Source: Pogostemon cablin (Eukaryota; Streptophyta; Magnoliopsida; Lamiales; Lamiaceae). Taken from it: a DNA stretch of 64,000 nucleotides. Shown here piece by piece: positions 46,006 through 58,156 of this stretch (position 1 is the stretch's first letter; every line of letters starts with the position of its first letter). A program made the translations under genes and the position numbers. The notes below the pieces were generated by a model. The model saw only the letters and a list, made by a program, of their open reading frames with translations, ran no database searches and was not told where the DNA came from. The DNA lies in contig CM042955.1 of assembly GCA_023678885.1 (NCBI GenBank), positions 39,647,088 through 39,711,087 of the forward strand, in the 5' to 3' direction.

Positions 46006-47561
46006 CACCCCAAACGTAAAGTGTTGTGCGTCCTCGAACAACGAAAATGATAAAACAAGGGGAGAGAGATTTTCACCTAGGAAAAGACTAAACGAACATA
46101 AGTAATAACACATCAATAGCAATAATAACTACAAATTATGCTAAGTTATCCTACAACATTAGATTTATGACATGAGAAATTAACAAGTTCAATCAAAAGA
46201 TAATAAAGTATAATATAGTCCCTTTTGGTCCAAGCCTCACAACGGTTATAAAATTCTCTCAACACTCTATAAAGTAAGGTAAATCAACACTCATTAACTG
46301 ATTGGCTTGACTCGCTATAAACTTGCTTGTGGACTATATTCACAAACCGCCAAAGTTTCAATTAATGATCAAAAAGGTCTTTCTTTAAGGATGTAATGAT
46401 AAGCTCTTTGGTAGGGTAAGAAAAATTTAGATAAAAGTGACTAAACAAGTGTAAGTAATCGAAGAGGTAGCTACTTTCCTCCATTCATCCACTTTCTTTC
46501 TTCCTTCTTATTTTTTGCAACATTCAATCACTCATCATCACTTCACTTTTCATTTTCAACTATTTTTGGTTATATGCTCCCTTCTTCTGATTTTATTGTC
46601 TTGAGTGTCTTTGTTTCTTCGCTCTTCTTCTTATTTTTAAAGTTGCATATGCACTCTTGTTCATGCTCTTTTCATCCTTTTTCTTACTTGTTACATTTCC
46701 TTTTCTTCCTTTCATACTCTTATTCTTTGTTTCCTTTTCTTGATTGTTCATCACACCTTTCTAGCTACCATCTCCTCATTTACTCACACAAAAGGCATAT
46801 ATATATAAGGCTCATGTGGGTAATTAAAGCTTATTATATGCTAAATTCACAAGAAATAAGTTTATAGGCTCAAAGTGGTTAACTAGGGATGATGTTTAAG
46901 GTATGGAAATGTTTGGCAATGACTTTTCACAACAAGGATGACCTTAGATCATATCATCAATATCTACTAATTGGATTCGTTCCTATAGTCCTTGAGCAAG
47001 TATTTAGTTTATTAAAACACAACCGATCCACTCATGAAAAGATATACCATGTATGCAAGGTTGAGGCTCAAATTCTCACTAGTTTATGCTCAGACCTACG
47101 GAACTTATTACACCACACTCATCTCAAAATTGAACAAGTTAAATAAAACATGTCACAATTCGAAAATATAGATATTCTTAATCATAACTTGTTATCACTT
47201 ATCACCACAACATATCATCACTCACCTTCAAAATGACTCGTGACCTCCCAAAACAAACCACCAAACAAACCTAGACAAAAATAAGAAAACACACAAAACA
47301 TAAAATAAAGACACGACAACAAGAAACAACCAAAAACACAAAACACGCAAAAACAAAAATCACCATCATTAACAATAAAGTACACATTCATATCATCCAT
47401 AACCAATTAACCTCACATATCATCTCATTCTTAATTAAAAAGAAATCCTAAATTACGAAATTAAAACATCCCAAAACAAAACAAATGAAGTATCAAATCC
47501 ATCACAATCCAAATTAACTAGAAATAAGCTAAAGAAGTGTTGAGCACTAAAAGTACTTTCT
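46006..47561 (-). other. E5 3' spacer
   Basis: Reversed polypurine tract (CACCCCAAACGTAAA, 46006-46020), hairpin (46023-46042), conserved block (about 46913-46950, TTGGCAATGAC... and GATGACCTTAGATC), and AT-rich sequence with no recognisable gene. Confidence 0.7.
46023..46042 (-). other. Hairpin upstream of E5 polypurine tract
   Basis: Minus strand GTTGTTCG-AGGA-CGCACAAC. The fifth pair is T-A where E4 has C-G (a paired change); the sixth pair is a mismatch. Confidence 0.65.
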
Positions 47562-49134
47562 TCAATTCTCCGGGGGAGGAGGTGGTGTCCTCTGGTAAGA
47601 TACCCAAGGGTTGTAGGCATGAGGTGAAGCCGGAAACTGGAAGTTAAACATCATAGTGAGCATCTCCTCCATGTTGTTTGAGTGGGCACGAGCTTGCTCA
47701 TCATTATAGTCCCTCCGACGCTGCCCCTCATGGATCTCCCTCATCATCACACCATGTCTCTACTGCTCCTATCGGAACTCTCATCTGATCTCTGTGTGAC
47801 TGCTGAGTCTGTCTAATCTCCCTAACTTCATCTTCTAAAAAGTTCCATCTTGCATTCCCCACTCCAGGTCCCATACACTATTGCTGTTGCTGAAATTCAT
47901 CCTCTTGGAATTCATTTTCTTCTTGCTCAAATACTGGAGGATCTGGTGCTTGCTCTTCAAATTCCACATGATGAGGTTGTTCTTCTTCATCTCCTACCTC
48001 CATGTCCACTGGCTCAACTCTCAGACTTCTTAGCTCTGGATTTTCTTCTACTCTCATCTGTTGGAGCACTGCCTTCACTCCTTCTCTATTCTGTCTGTAG
48101 AAGGCTCTCATAATTGCGGAGTGGTTGGGACTCACCGTTGCTAGATTTTGCTGCTTTCTTTGTCCGCACCCTATGGTGACCTCAGGAGCAGGTAGAGAAA
48201 ATGGAGCTCCCTTATCTTGACTCAAGCAATACATGTTTCCTATAAATGATAGGAACTTCATCCTTACGAGCTGTGTGTAAGTGAGTCCCTTACTAACCAT
48301 CATGTGTGGCATACCTCTAAGGTCGATACCTAACCCTTGAGCAATCATGGTCACCATTCCTCCAATCATAATCCCTCGAGTATTTTCTCTTTTTGCCACC
48401 CTCTCAACATGCTGAATGAAGTGAGCTGCAATGTTCACTCTAAACTCCTGATATAAACTGTACATGATGTACAACTGTTTCTCTCCAACAGCTCCACTCT
48501 CAAATCTCTCCAAAATGGTATTTGATAAAATCTTTTCAAGGTACCTCATTACCGGGTTTCTTATAGCTGTCCCCTTTGAAGAGCTTGGAATGTACTCATT
48601 CGGTTCTGTCCCATCATCAACCAACTTTCTCTACCAGGTTTGTTGATTGAAACCCCCTCCTGGAAAAAAGTTCTAATGACCTCTCATAATCGGGCACCCA
48701 AAGAACATATTTATCTCTTTCACATGAACCTTCTCCCTCAATTCATTGTTCACCTGAAATGTGATCAAGATAGAAAACTTGTTCTTATCCTTCTGAACCT
48801 CTAGAGTGCTCATAAACTCGGCTGTAAGATGGAGATAAGTGGGAGGTCTCTTGTCGAATAACTCTTCCATATCCACCCGACAGAACAAAGTCCTCACATC
48901 ATCCTCAATCCCAAGACCAACCATAGTGGCTTGATCCTGGAATCGAGTTGGCCTAATTTTGGACACTATGTATTCCCATCTTAATGCATACTTCTCCCAT
49001 TCTTTGAACACAACTCCAAAATTCATAGGGTGCATTTCCTTCATCATCAATTGTGCATCGATGTTGGATAGTTCTATATCTGTCTCAACAATAATGAAGT
49101 CCTCATTGCGTTTCCTCACTCTTCTTTCAGCCAT
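47562..49134 (-). pseudogene. E5 post-pol ORF, ATHILA ORF-1 family, broken
   Basis: Minus strand, start ATG at 49134. Parallel to the E1 post-pol ORF: basic start (MAERRVRKRNEDF), then IRPTRFQDQATM (E1: ARTRYQDDEAMR) and KGTAIRNPVMRYLEKILSNT, which is the family's central domain. The tail is E/Q-rich (EEQPHHVEFEEQAPD, ending QQQQ at about 47880). Two in-frame stops lie near 48673 and 48624; the frame is otherwise continuous to 47878. A shifted C-terminal piece continues at 47750-47562. No signal peptide or membrane segment seen. Function in this family is unknown. Confidence 0.8.
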
Positions 49135-49821
49135 CTACAATATTCAACATATTTTAAATTACATTCCACTTCAACTCAACGCAAAATATCCCATATTGCT
49201 TAGAATCATCACTAGTTATTCAACTAAGTGTTAATTCTAGCACATATTCAAGCACAACAAATAATATTTTCCAAGGATTTTCACATTTTAATCCAAGCAA
49301 CTTTTGCAACAATTTATTCAAGTTTTTGCTATTAATTCAATCAATTTCAACATCTCAATCTTTCCATTCTTTCATGAATTAATCACCTTTCTTTTCTATG
49401 GGCACAAATTATATCAACACAGCTTCATGCAAAAGCTTTCAATTCTATTCAAAACTTCACTTAGTCATTTCATCAAACACTTGGCATTCATATATTTCAC
49501 AATAAATTCAACAAGAATTTTAAATTCCATCATGCTCAAATCCTCAATGCTTAAGCTAATGTAAATAATACAATCATCACAAAAGCATTATCAATCAATA
49601 TTCATCAATATATGCTTTTAATTAAATTTCTTCAAAAATCTCCAAATTCAAAACGTTCATGAATCCTAATTCTTGCACAATTTTAATCAATCCAATAATT
49701 AAACTTGCACATTCATGTTTCAACATCCTAGACTTGATTCGAACATGCTATCATCCAAAACCCATACAAGAATTTCAACATTTAAACCTTCAATTAAAAA
49801 CTAGGGTTCGAAGTGTCATAC
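49135..49821 (-). other. Candidate intron upstream of E5 post-pol ORF
   Basis: Minus-strand donor CCAAG|GTATGA and acceptor ATTGTAG|ATGG, 687 bp, AT-rich. The ORF ATG starts directly at the acceptor. Position and donor resemble the E1 intron; the upstream exon would be leader only. The acceptor lacks a strong pyrimidine tract. Confidence 0.4.
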
Positions 49822-50716
49822 CTTGGTTGTTCTTGTAATAAAATGGAAACATTGATGTAAAACCCTTGAGAATCACTCTTAAATCACTCAACCTTACCAC
49901 TATTTTGATGTTGGATGATAGTTCGTCGAGTTTGCAAGTGAAAATGCACGACAGGATGTGTTTGAACACGAGGGAAATGAGCAGCCATGTTCTAACAGCT
50001 GGCTTTTAAAAACTGACTCACAAGCGACACGAGTCGTGTAATGCAACACAACCAAAGGATGGCTGTGTTGGATGTTGTGGTGTCTCCGCACGGCTATCTC
50101 TTATAGGCCCATGTTTACGACACGGCTCGAGTCTCGAAACAGGACACGACTCGTGTGTTGAAACACGGCCAAAGGGTGGCCATGTTGGATATTTTGATGT
50201 CAGTACACGGCAACATTTTATAGGCCCGTGTTGGCGACACGAGTCGTGTACCTGCAGCTCTGTTTTCTCCAATTTTCAACTTCAAGTCTTGTCTTCTCCT
50301 GTTTTTATGCTTCCAATACTCCATATTCATGCTCACAACTCATAAACATCATTAGCTCAATATTAGTTATCAAAACACGGATTATCATCTACTTCAATAT
50401 CACCAATCGAACCAAAATCACACCGAGTACATCAGAAAAATTTTAATTTTACCTCAAAAATACGAGCAAGATATGCTTACTAAAAAAACATGTATGATAC
50501 ACCACACAACATCTCCCAAACTTAAATTGAGAAAGAATCGAGAATTAAGTTTGCAAACAAAAATGGTGAGACATACTTACACACTTTAAATTAAGCATTT
50601 CTCGTATCTTCAATACGCATTCTCCTCATGAGTACAATCCACCTACAAGGCCAAAAATTCAAAATAAGAAAATAAAATTATTTACAAACCTAAACTACTA
50701 AAAAGGATACGAGCTT
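49822..50716 (-). other. E5 post-pol spacer with inverted-motif array
   Basis: Array at about 50020-50255 built of ACACGAGTCGTGT-like sites and a GGCCAAAGGGTGGCCATGTTGGAT module that also occurs in the LTRs (57840-57870, 45690-45715). The remainder is AT-rich with no gene. Confidence 0.75.
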
Positions 50717-53700
50717 TTAAGACTTGAAGGTGTCAACATACACCAACTCTCTTTGAGAGGGAGAATGGTAATGTTTCACCCATTGACCATTGACAACAAA
50801 AGCATTCCCATCCGATCCTTCTAGCTTCAAATATCCATCTTCTCTAACCTCAATCACCAAGTACGGAACGGTCCATTTCGAACGAAGTTTTTTGGGGAAT
50901 AGTTTGAGTCTTGAGTTGAACAATAGAACATTATCCCCCGGAATAAACTCCTTCGTTTTAATCCTCTCATCATGCCATCTTTTAAGCTTTTCCTTCAAAA
51001 TCCTCGAGCTTGAATAAGCTTCCTCTCTAAACTCCTCTAGTTCAATCAATTGGAGACACCTTTTCTTTCTGAATTCTTTCTAATCAGAGTATAACTTCCT
51101 AAGGGCCCATAATGCCTTATGCTCCAACTCCACGGGTAAATGGCAAGCTTTTCCATAAACAAGTTTGTACGGAGAGAACCCAAGAGCAGTCTTATAAGCC
51201 GTCCGATAGGCCCAAAGAGGATTGTCAAGCTTAGAAGACCAATTCTTTCGATAACCATTTTCTCAAGAATAAGCTTCACTTGCCTATTTGACACCTCCAT
51301 GGGGACGGTAAGGTGTAGAAACCTTATGCTTCACTCCATAACTATTCAAGAGCTTCTCAATAAGCTTGTTGATGAAGTGAGATCCCCCATCACTAATCAT
51401 GGCTTTGGCACACCAAATCTTGCAAAGATGTTCTTCTTTAAGAAAGTCTTGACCACTAGAGCATAATTTGTCCTTGTCGGGATTGCTTCCACCCATTTGG
51501 AAATGTAATCCACCGCAAGCAATATGTAGACGTAACCATTTGAAGGTGGAAATGGCCCTTGAAGTCCATCCCTCATACATCAAACACCTCAACCTCAAAA
51601 ATATTCCTCATGGGCATTTCATCACGTTGCCCTATACTTCCAATCCTTTGGCACCGATCACATCCCTTGATATACTCCTTGCAATCCTTGAACAAAGTTG
51701 GCCAAAACAAATCCAATTATAGGATCTTTGCTCCCATCTTTTGAAATCCAAAGTGTCCTCCACATGGTGAACTATGGCATATCTCTATGACACTTACTTT
51801 TTCCTCTTCTGGAATATACCTCCGTATAATCCCATCCGAACAATTCTTGAATAGAAGAGGATCATCCCACAAGTACTCCTTGACATCATGATAAAATGTC
51901 TTTCTCCTTAACTCGGTTAGATGATCTGGTTTGAGACCACAAGCTAAATAATTCACAAAATCCACATACCATGGCCTTCCGGTCTCACATAAAGTGTACA
52001 TCCTTTGAAAATCAATGTGAAGTATCTCTTCATCCGGAAACACATCCTTAATGAAGTCCATGGTTCCTTCTTCATCAATATTTTCCAAACGTGACAAGTG
52101 GTCTGCTATGACATTTTTGACTCCCTTCTTGTCACGTATCTCCATATCGAACTCCTGCAACAAAAGAACCCAACGAATTAGTCTTGGTTTAGCATTTTTC
52201 TTACTCATCAAATACCTAATGGCGGCATGATCCGTATAAACAATGGTTTTCATACCAACTAGGTATGGATGAAAATTTTCAAATGCATAATCCACGGATA
52301 AGAACTCTTTTTACATTGTGGTATAATTCTTTTGATTTGCATTGAACGTCTTTGATGCATAGTAGATTGTTCAAACTTCTTCTCCCTCACTTGACCAAGC
52401 ACCACTCCTAATTCATTGTCACTTGCATCACAATGAAGGTCAAAAGGCTTATTACAATCGGGAGAGACAAGGATTGGTGAAGAAATTAGAGCTTTCTTGA
52501 GTACCTTAAAAGCATCAAGAAATTCATCATTAAATTCAAATGGAGCAACTTACACAAAGGTTTGGCTATTTTAGAAAAATCATTTATAAAAGATCGATAG
52601 AACCCGGCGTGGCCAAGGAACGATCTAATCCCTTTTTCATTCTTTGGTGGGGGAAGATGTACAATGGCTACAACCTTTGCCTTATCAACTCTCAAACCTT
52701 AGTCCGAGATGTGATGTCCAAGTACGATACCCTCTTGAACCATAAAATGGCATTTTTCCCAATTCAAGACTATGTTCGAATCTTGACATCGCTGAAAAAT
52801 CATAGAAAGATTATCAAAGCATATATCAAATGAAGATGCAAAGACTGAAAAGTCCTACATAAAGACCTCCATTATATTTTAAATCAATCCTCCAAAAATG
52901 GCCATCATGCAACGTTGAAAGATGGCGGGGGCATTGCAAAATCCAAAGGGTAATTTGTAAAAAGCAAATGTGCCATATGGACAAGTAAAAGTTGTTTTCT
53001 CTTGATCCTCGGGGGCTATCATGATTTTGTTGTACTCCGAGTAATCATCTAGAAAACAATAATACTTGTATCCCGCCAACCTATCAAGCATTTTGATCTT
53101 TATAAGTGTTTTCATTAAGCTTCCTATAGTCACAACATGCTCTCCAACCCGTTTTTACCCTTGTAGTAAGTTCTTCATCAAATTTCATTTTAACAATGGT
53201 TAATTCCCCTTTCTTGGCCACAAGATGCAAAGGACTCACATGAGGACTATCACTTATGGCATAAACAATGTTGGCATCTAACCATTTCAAAACTTCTTTT
53301 CTTACCACTTCTCGCATAATAGGGTTCAAATGCCTTTGAGGTTGTATGCATGACTTATCTTCATCTATCAACCTTATGTGATGCATGCAAATTGTAGGGC
53401 TAATTCCTTTTATATCATCTAAACTCCATCCTATAGCACTATTATAATTTTGAAGAACCCTCAACAATCTTTCAAGTTCTAAGGAAGAAAGAGAAGATGA
53501 TACAATTACCGAAAAGGTCTTGTTGTCCCCCAAGTACGCATACATAAGGCGATCGGGTAGTGGCTTTAATTCTTCTTTTTCTTTTTCAACCTTGGACTCC
53601 TCACTCTCTACCTCCAATGGAAGATATTCTCTCTTTCCATAGTACATCAATTTGGCTTCATCTTCTTGCATTTCCCTACAAGCATTTAAGTCATGTAAGC

Positions 53701-54349
53701 AATCATTTATATCATCATCTTCTAAACAATATAAAGAAGAAGTAGAATTTAAAGATAAAGTAAGAGAATGGCTTATGCTTGTCTCAAGAGGATCCTTAGA
53801 TAAGAGGAATGGCAAGTTCTTTTGAACAATCTCATCAATTAATTCAATCCTTCTACACTCTTCTTTCTCCTTCGGATGTCTCATAGCATTTCTTAGTGAA
53901 AACACCACTTCCTCTTTGTTTACTCTCAAAGTTAAATCTCCCTTGTGCACATCAATCAACGCTCTTCCCGTGGCAAAAAATGGACGATCCAAAATCAATG
54001 GAACATTAGCATCTTCGTCCATATCAAGTACTACGAAATCCACCGGGAATATGAACTTTCCAACCTTAACTAACACATCTTCAACTACTCCCTTAGGATA
54101 AGTCAAAGACCTATCCGCAAGTTGCAATGTAACGGACATAGGCTTTACTTCTCCTATCCCAAGTTTCTTAAAGATTGACATAGGCACCAAATTGATACTA
54201 GTCCCACGATTAGAAAGAGCTTTATGAACTTCACTCTTACCCATCTCACATGGTATGATAAAACTCCTCAAATCCTTGAGCTTTGGAGGTAACTTCTTTT
54301 GAATTATGGCACTACACTCCTCTGTCAAGTTGACGGTCTTATTTTCCAC
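50717..54349 (-). pseudogene. pol: E5 pol, many breaks
   Basis: Minus strand. Protease region at 54349-53900: the expected DLGAS active site reads NRGTS in E5 (ALSNRGTSINLVP), so the catalytic aspartate is gone; LILDRPFFATG follows. RT: SDSPHVSPLHLVAKKG near 53230, CFLDDYSEYNKI near 53050, and the FMDD box has a stop in place of one aspartate (near 52848). RNase H and start of integrase form one open stretch at 52295-51717 (YTDHAAIRYL, ADHLSRLEN, HSSPCGGHFG). Integrase core (SDGGSHFINKL near 51390) and C-terminal part (EFREEAYSSSRILKEKLKRW, ending about 50717) are in other frames. Not functional. Confidence 0.9.
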
Positions 54350-56459
54350 TAAGCTCCTTTTTCTTGCATTATGTCTTTCAAAAACTTGGCATAATGAGAC
54401 ATTTGCCTCAAAGCATCCTCAAAGGGTATATTGATGTGGATTTTCTTGAAGATCTCCAAAAACTTTGCAAACTTTTCATCAAGGCCCTTCTTCAAGAGTC
54501 TATGTGGAAAAGGAATAGGTACTTTTGTTTTTGGTATGCCCCAACTATCCCTTTCCAACTCCACTTCATCCTCTTTCTTTTTTATTGCCTTGGTTCTTTG
54601 CCATTTCTTTTCAACAACTTCCGGCTTAACCACATCCGTTTCATTATTTGCGTTTACTTCAATTTCACTTTCTTCCACAAACTCTTCCTCGACCAAGTTT
54701 TCCTCAACCTCCTTCTCTTCTAACTTCTCATTTTCCATGCCTTCCCTCATAGTTAGTTCCACTCCTCAAAGTGATTGCCTTGCATTGTTCTTTTGGATTT
54801 ACAATGGTAGTAGAAGGAAATTTCCCTTTTTCATTTGACTCAACGAACTAGCAATTTGACCAACTGAGTGCTCCAAGACTTTGAACCTTCTATCATTAGC
54901 TTCATCAATCTTTCTTCTTGTCTCATCTTGAGCTTTGTTTGATGCAATCAACTTCTCAACGAGTTCTTCGGTGATTGCTTTCCCTTCATTATTTGGTGCT
55001 TTGGCTACCGGAAGATACCCCGGAGGATAAGTAACCGCATTGCTCGGATTTGAATAAGAGAAGTTATATTACCTCCTTTGTTGTTGTGGGTATGAGCTTC
55101 CACTAGCCTCCTTGCCTTGGTGGATAGTTTCCTTGGTTGTGGTTGAAATTAACTTGGTAATTGTTTTGATAGTTACCTTGGTAATTCCTTCCTTGTATGC
55201 ATTGCACATCTTCCACACGTGGCATTGTCAAAGCCCATTGTTCTCCACTAATACTATTTGGAGGAAGCACACCTTGATCAATTTGGCCTTCAACCATATT
55301 AATTCATTGATTATTCACACCTTGATTCAAACTCATTTGTCTCACGACCTCCGCCGCAATCGTCTCAACACTTGGCATACTTGGTTCCACACTAGCACTC
55401 TTCACATTAAATTGTTGCCCTTGATCAAAACATTCAAACCCATAGCATCCACTAACTCTCTCCGATGGCCATTGGTAGATATTTGTGGCAATCTCATCAA
55501 AAATTCTTTGTAGCACTTTTCGGAGTCACTCTAAGTATGGATCTACCCGCCGAAGTATCAACAAGCACTCTTTGACCATTAAACAAACCTTGATAGAAAA
55601 ACCCAACTTGTTGATTTTCCGGGAAGCCATGTTGTGGACACTTGCGAAGTATATCCTTAAACCTTTCCCACGCTTCATAAAAACTCTCTTGAGTCATTTG
55701 CTTGAATTGAGTGATCAAGCTCTTCATTTGAAGCGTCTTGGAAGTCGAAAAATACTTGTTCAAGAACATTTGTGCAAGCTCATCCCATGTGTTGCACGTA
55801 CCCAGAGTAATGTTGGATAACCATGTTCTAGCACGATCCCTCAACGAAAATGGAAACAACCTCATCTTGATACAATCTTTGCTCACCCTATTCATCTTCA
55901 CGGTGTTGGCAATCTCAATAAATTGAGCTAGATGTGCATTAGGATCTTCATTTGGGGTTCCACTAAATTGTTTCTCTCTCACCATAGAAATCAAACCCGC
56001 TTTAAATTCAAAGTTGTTGGCATTGATTGGTGGTCCTATCATTTGTGGCATTGCCCTTGGCATAAAGAAGTCCCGGATCACCCTCGTATCTACTTGAGGC
56101 CCTCTATTCACCGGAGGTGGTGGTTCATAAGGTTGTTGTGGAGGTGCGTAAGCATGTGGAAAACCTTGTTGAAGCATGGCTTGTTGCACCATTTGTTGAA
56201 GCAAAGCTTGATTGTTAAGCCCTCCAAAATTTTGATAAGCTTGTTGAGGAGGATTAACATTGACTTGGGGTGCTTGTGCATTGTCTTGCACATTTTGCAC
56301 TCTGTCCCCATCATTCCTACCATCAACACGTTCATTATCTTGATTGTTCTCCGTTTGATTACTCTTTTTGGTTTTGTTCTCTTTTCTCCTTCTCCGAAGA
56401 GTATGTTCAATCTTTAAATCAATAGGTTCAACTTGTTTCCCTTTTGACCTTGTTTGCAT
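54349..56459 (-). pseudogene. gag: E5 gag and linker, frameshifted
   Basis: Minus strand from ATG 56459 (MQTRSKGKQVEP; E1 starts MLTRSKKGNLEP). Q/P-rich N-terminal part with RRRRKENK basic run, then the Athila gag core (FEFKAGLISMVREKQFSGTP, ARTWLSNI, ILRKCPQHGFPENQ). A frameshift near 55500 moves the frame (RIFDEIATNIYQWPSERV), a stop lies near 55305, and an N/Q/G-rich stretch (YQGNYQNNYQ) follows. The linker at 54762-54350 has an acidic repeat of E/V and the conserved SWGIPKTKVPIPFPHRLLKKG block. No TTCGACC-type array and no zinc knuckle in this gag. Confidence 0.88.
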
Positions 56460-56584
56460 ACACCTTCAAAAGTAAAAGAAGTTAGAACAAATTTTTCAAG
56501 AGCAAATACAAATAATAAAAATAAAAATGTTTCTATAAAGATCACTTAAAACGATCATTCTTCAACTTACTAGCACCGTTGCCT

Positions 56585-56601
56585 CCCCGGTAACGGCGCC
56601 A
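56585..56601 (-). other. Primer binding site, tRNA-Asp (E5)
   Basis: Plus strand CCCCGGTAACGGCGCCA; minus strand TGGCGCCGTTACCGGGG, one change from E1, two bases from the LTR. Confidence 0.88.
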
Positions 56602-56603
56602 TT

Positions 56604-58156
56604 TGATTAGCCATTTTGTAGTTGGGATGCCCAATTCAACAATTTATCGAACCACATGGAGGTAGGTACTAGTACTTAAACAATCTCACGTTTCTTGTAA
56701 TTTATAGAGACTAATCATTAAAGGTAGGGTGATCAAATAAGTAAAATCAATCAATGCAAGTAAAGAAGCAATGATCAAGTAAACAAAAATAGAATGAATG
56801 TTATTGGTTTTCCAAGTTAAACAAAAGTGAGATTAACAACAATTAAGAAGTGGTAACTCTAGGAATTATGTATCAAATTCATATGCATCATGGATAAATG
56901 ACTAAAGGCCAACACTAACTTCTTTTAAACTTTTTCTCGAAATGAATTGAATGTGAATCCAAATAAGAATCCCAAAATAGCTCAACGGATTGGTTCTCAC
57001 GCAAACAATTCCAACTAGGTACTAAGCTTAAATGAGAATCCCCTCACACAATCAATCAACCTCTCGATCAAACCAATCGGATGTCCTATCAAAGGGTTCT
57101 AAATACTAAAGGATATCTCTATCTCTTTAAGACTTATAATGCACATGAAGTGTATGATGAATTGATTCAATGAACTATCCTAAACATATAATTAATTTTT
57201 CAATCTAATCACATGCCTATGACAATTAATCACACAATTCAACAATACAAGTCAAACAATTAACAATCAATGATAGAAAATCATAAATCCAATCAAAGTA
57301 TGAATTAACATACATAGATCCCTAAAATTAACCAACAACTATCATGTTGCTAATCTCACAAGGGAGATTAGCCTACCATAATCATAAAATAAATAACATA
57401 GACATTAAAAATCTTACAAGTCATGATAAACAATTAGGTTTACTACAAAAATTGGATGAAAACTCCCTTGGATTGGCTCCAATGGTTATCTCCTTCCTTT
57501 CCTTACAATTCTCCTCTCTTCCTAACTTCTTCACTTCACTTGGATGAGGGATTTATGGGGAGATGATTAAGAATTGAATAGATGGATGAAAGTAATGAAG
57601 GATGTGGTGTAAAATGAAGGAATTGGTGTGTGGGGTAAGTAGCTGAAATTCGGATCCAAGATCATCAAAATGTTGAGTGAATTTGTATTTATACCCCTTG
57701 GAGACCTTCTAGAAGAATTTTTTAATTTTTCTGATCTGGTACCGACACGACTCGTGTGCTGCAACACGGCTCGAGTCGTGTCAGGGTTTCTCAGTCAACA
57801 TTCACTCAAAATGGCACACGAGTCGTGAACTGACGCACGGCCAAAGGGTGGCCATGTTAGATATTTTGATATCGTCGCACGACTACTTCTTACAGGCCCG
57901 TGTTCAGTACATGGGCTGTGTGCTGAAACACGGCTCGTGTACCCTATACGGCCGGCCGTGTTCATGCTGCCTTGTTTCTTCTTTCTTGTTTTATCTCCCA
58001 TCTCCGTTTTTACTTGTTTTACATATGATTAAGCTCATTCACACACATTTCCACGAAAACACATAACACCACCAAAATACACATAAATACGGATAAAATA
58101 ATACAAAAACGGACATAAAAAGATACTAAAATCTTGGTGAAAATATCACTCATCAA
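56604..58156 (-). repeat. E5 5' LTR
   Basis: 1553 bp; plus-strand ends TGATTAG and ACTCATCA. Contains the ACACGAGTCGTG array (about 57740-57965) and a single reversed AGGTACTA motif near 57016. Confidence 0.9.

Larger units (their letters stand above)
45608..58156 (-). mobile_element. Athila-type element E5, reversed, decayed
   Basis: Right end: full 5' LTR (56604-58156) and tRNA-Asp primer site. Inside, on the minus strand: gag, linker, pol, spacer, ATHILA post-pol ORF, 3' spacer, polypurine tract. Left end: 3' LTR truncated at 45608 by E4. All reading frames are broken. The LTR and spacer carry an ACACGAGTCGTGT-based array instead of TTCGACC. Target duplication not verifiable because the left LTR end is lost. 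Confidence 0.9.
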
